From: Novosphingobium sp.
GTDB lineage: Bacteria; Pseudomonadota; Alphaproteobacteria; Sphingomonadales; Sphingomonadaceae
DNA: 64,000 nucleotides
Reading direction: 5' to 3'
NCBI RefSeq assembly: GCF_027489515.1
Contig: NZ_JAIXZS010000049.1
Span: 1-64,000, forward strand
The notes under the pieces were generated by a model. It made no database searches. It was not told the origin of the DNA and was given only the letters and a program-made list of their open reading frames with translations. Of this stretch, positions 63,924 through 64,000 are shown piece after piece. Every line of letters starts with the position of its first letter. The first letter of the stretch is position 1. The position numbers were made by a program, and so were the translations under genes.

Positions 63924-64000
63924 CTCGCTCCGGCACACCGCCTGATCAGTGCGCCGGGGACGTCGCTGGCGGGCACTTCGATATGTCCGCCGCCGGGAAG
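63920..64000 (-). CDS. C-terminal end of an unidentified gene (partial)
   Basis: Reading the minus strand from the window edge, an open frame of 26 codons (ending GALIRRCAGAS) stops at a TAG that interlocks with the stop of the convergent HhH gene in a shared CTAG. The same interlocked arrangement is seen at other convergent pairs in the window, and the composition looks coding. Only the tail is visible, so no function can be given. Confidence 0.5.
   Translation of the reverse strand, partial: LPGGGHIEVPASDVPGALIRRCAGAS

Noticed and set aside
1..64000. CRISPR arrays, tRNA or rRNA genes, insertion sequences, prophage genes
   Set aside because: No regular repeat-spacer pattern, cloverleaf, transposase, integrase or phage structural motif was seen in the sequence or in its reading frames.

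Overview
The window is GC-rich, densely packed alphaproteobacterial chromosome, most likely from a sphingomonad (Sphingomonadaceae/Erythrobacteraceae). The indicators are the hisG-hisD-nusB run, a chvI-chvG-hprK-rapZ-EIIA-HPr block divergent from pckA, hemC-hemD with a Mic60-like gene divergent from tsaD-gpsA, a PhoK-type alkaline phosphatase, and many overlapping ATGA or GTGA gene junctions. I see no rRNA, tRNA, CRISPR array, prophage or intact insertion sequence. Assignments rest on motifs and family knowledge; no searches were run.

Layout. 0-2 kb: histidine biosynthesis and the start of nusB (minus). 2-4.4 kb: a DUF2332 protein, an exported HD-domain protein and a GNAT acetyltransferase. 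4.4-9.3 kb: a minus-strand run bolA, NUDIX, pirin, [repeat copy A], SDR, epoxide-hydrolase-like, LtrA. 9.3-12.4 kb: J-domain protein, Tat-exported spermidine-dehydrogenase-like flavoprotein, a small unknown. 12.4-19.9 kb: pckA with a clear terminator, divergent from the ChvI/ChvG two-component system and the PTS-Ntr genes, ending in a SpoU-type methyltransferase. 20-28.3 kb: lipoprotein, rmuC, def, recR (minus), fmt-truA and an ADH-like protein (plus), then a TonB-like gene overlapping cobS (minus). 28.4-32 kb: a six-gene plus-strand cluster of three GSTs, two VOC/glyoxalase proteins and a DUF1428 protein. 32-36.9 kb: exported DUF885 protein, a 0.5 kb AT-richer gap, a small RTX protein, two small unknowns, a TetR regulator with a visible operator and its VOC partner. 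37-40.2 kb: SDR, a styrene-oxide-isomerase-like membrane protein, [repeat copy B], SDR, hydrolase. 40.4-42.8 kb: two tandem cysteine desulfurases and a 2Fe-2S ferredoxin. 42.9-46.9 kb: exported Calx-beta/DUF11 protein, GlxA-type regulator and two DJ-1/PfpI proteins. 47-55.4 kb: parC, SDR, a REP palindrome, DsbD-like protein, phoK and a UbiH-type monooxygenase. 55.4-64 kb: Mic60-like, hemD, hemC (minus), tsaD, gpsA, a flippase, a VWA lipoprotein, an HhH protein and the end of an unidentified gene.

The most interesting unexplained signal is a dispersed 220-264 bp palindromic element present twice (7371-7634 and 38483-38702). The copies have diverged, but their terminal inverted repeats and an internal 12-bp stem have changed by compensatory substitutions, and differences within another small hairpin fall in its loop. 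Both copies lie in the same sense relative to transcription, just after a stop codon and just before an SDR gene. This suggests a structured RNA or a folded mobile element. Second in interest is the membrane protein at 37980-38474, which keeps the His/Asn pair of styrene oxide isomerase but not its Asp/Tyr.
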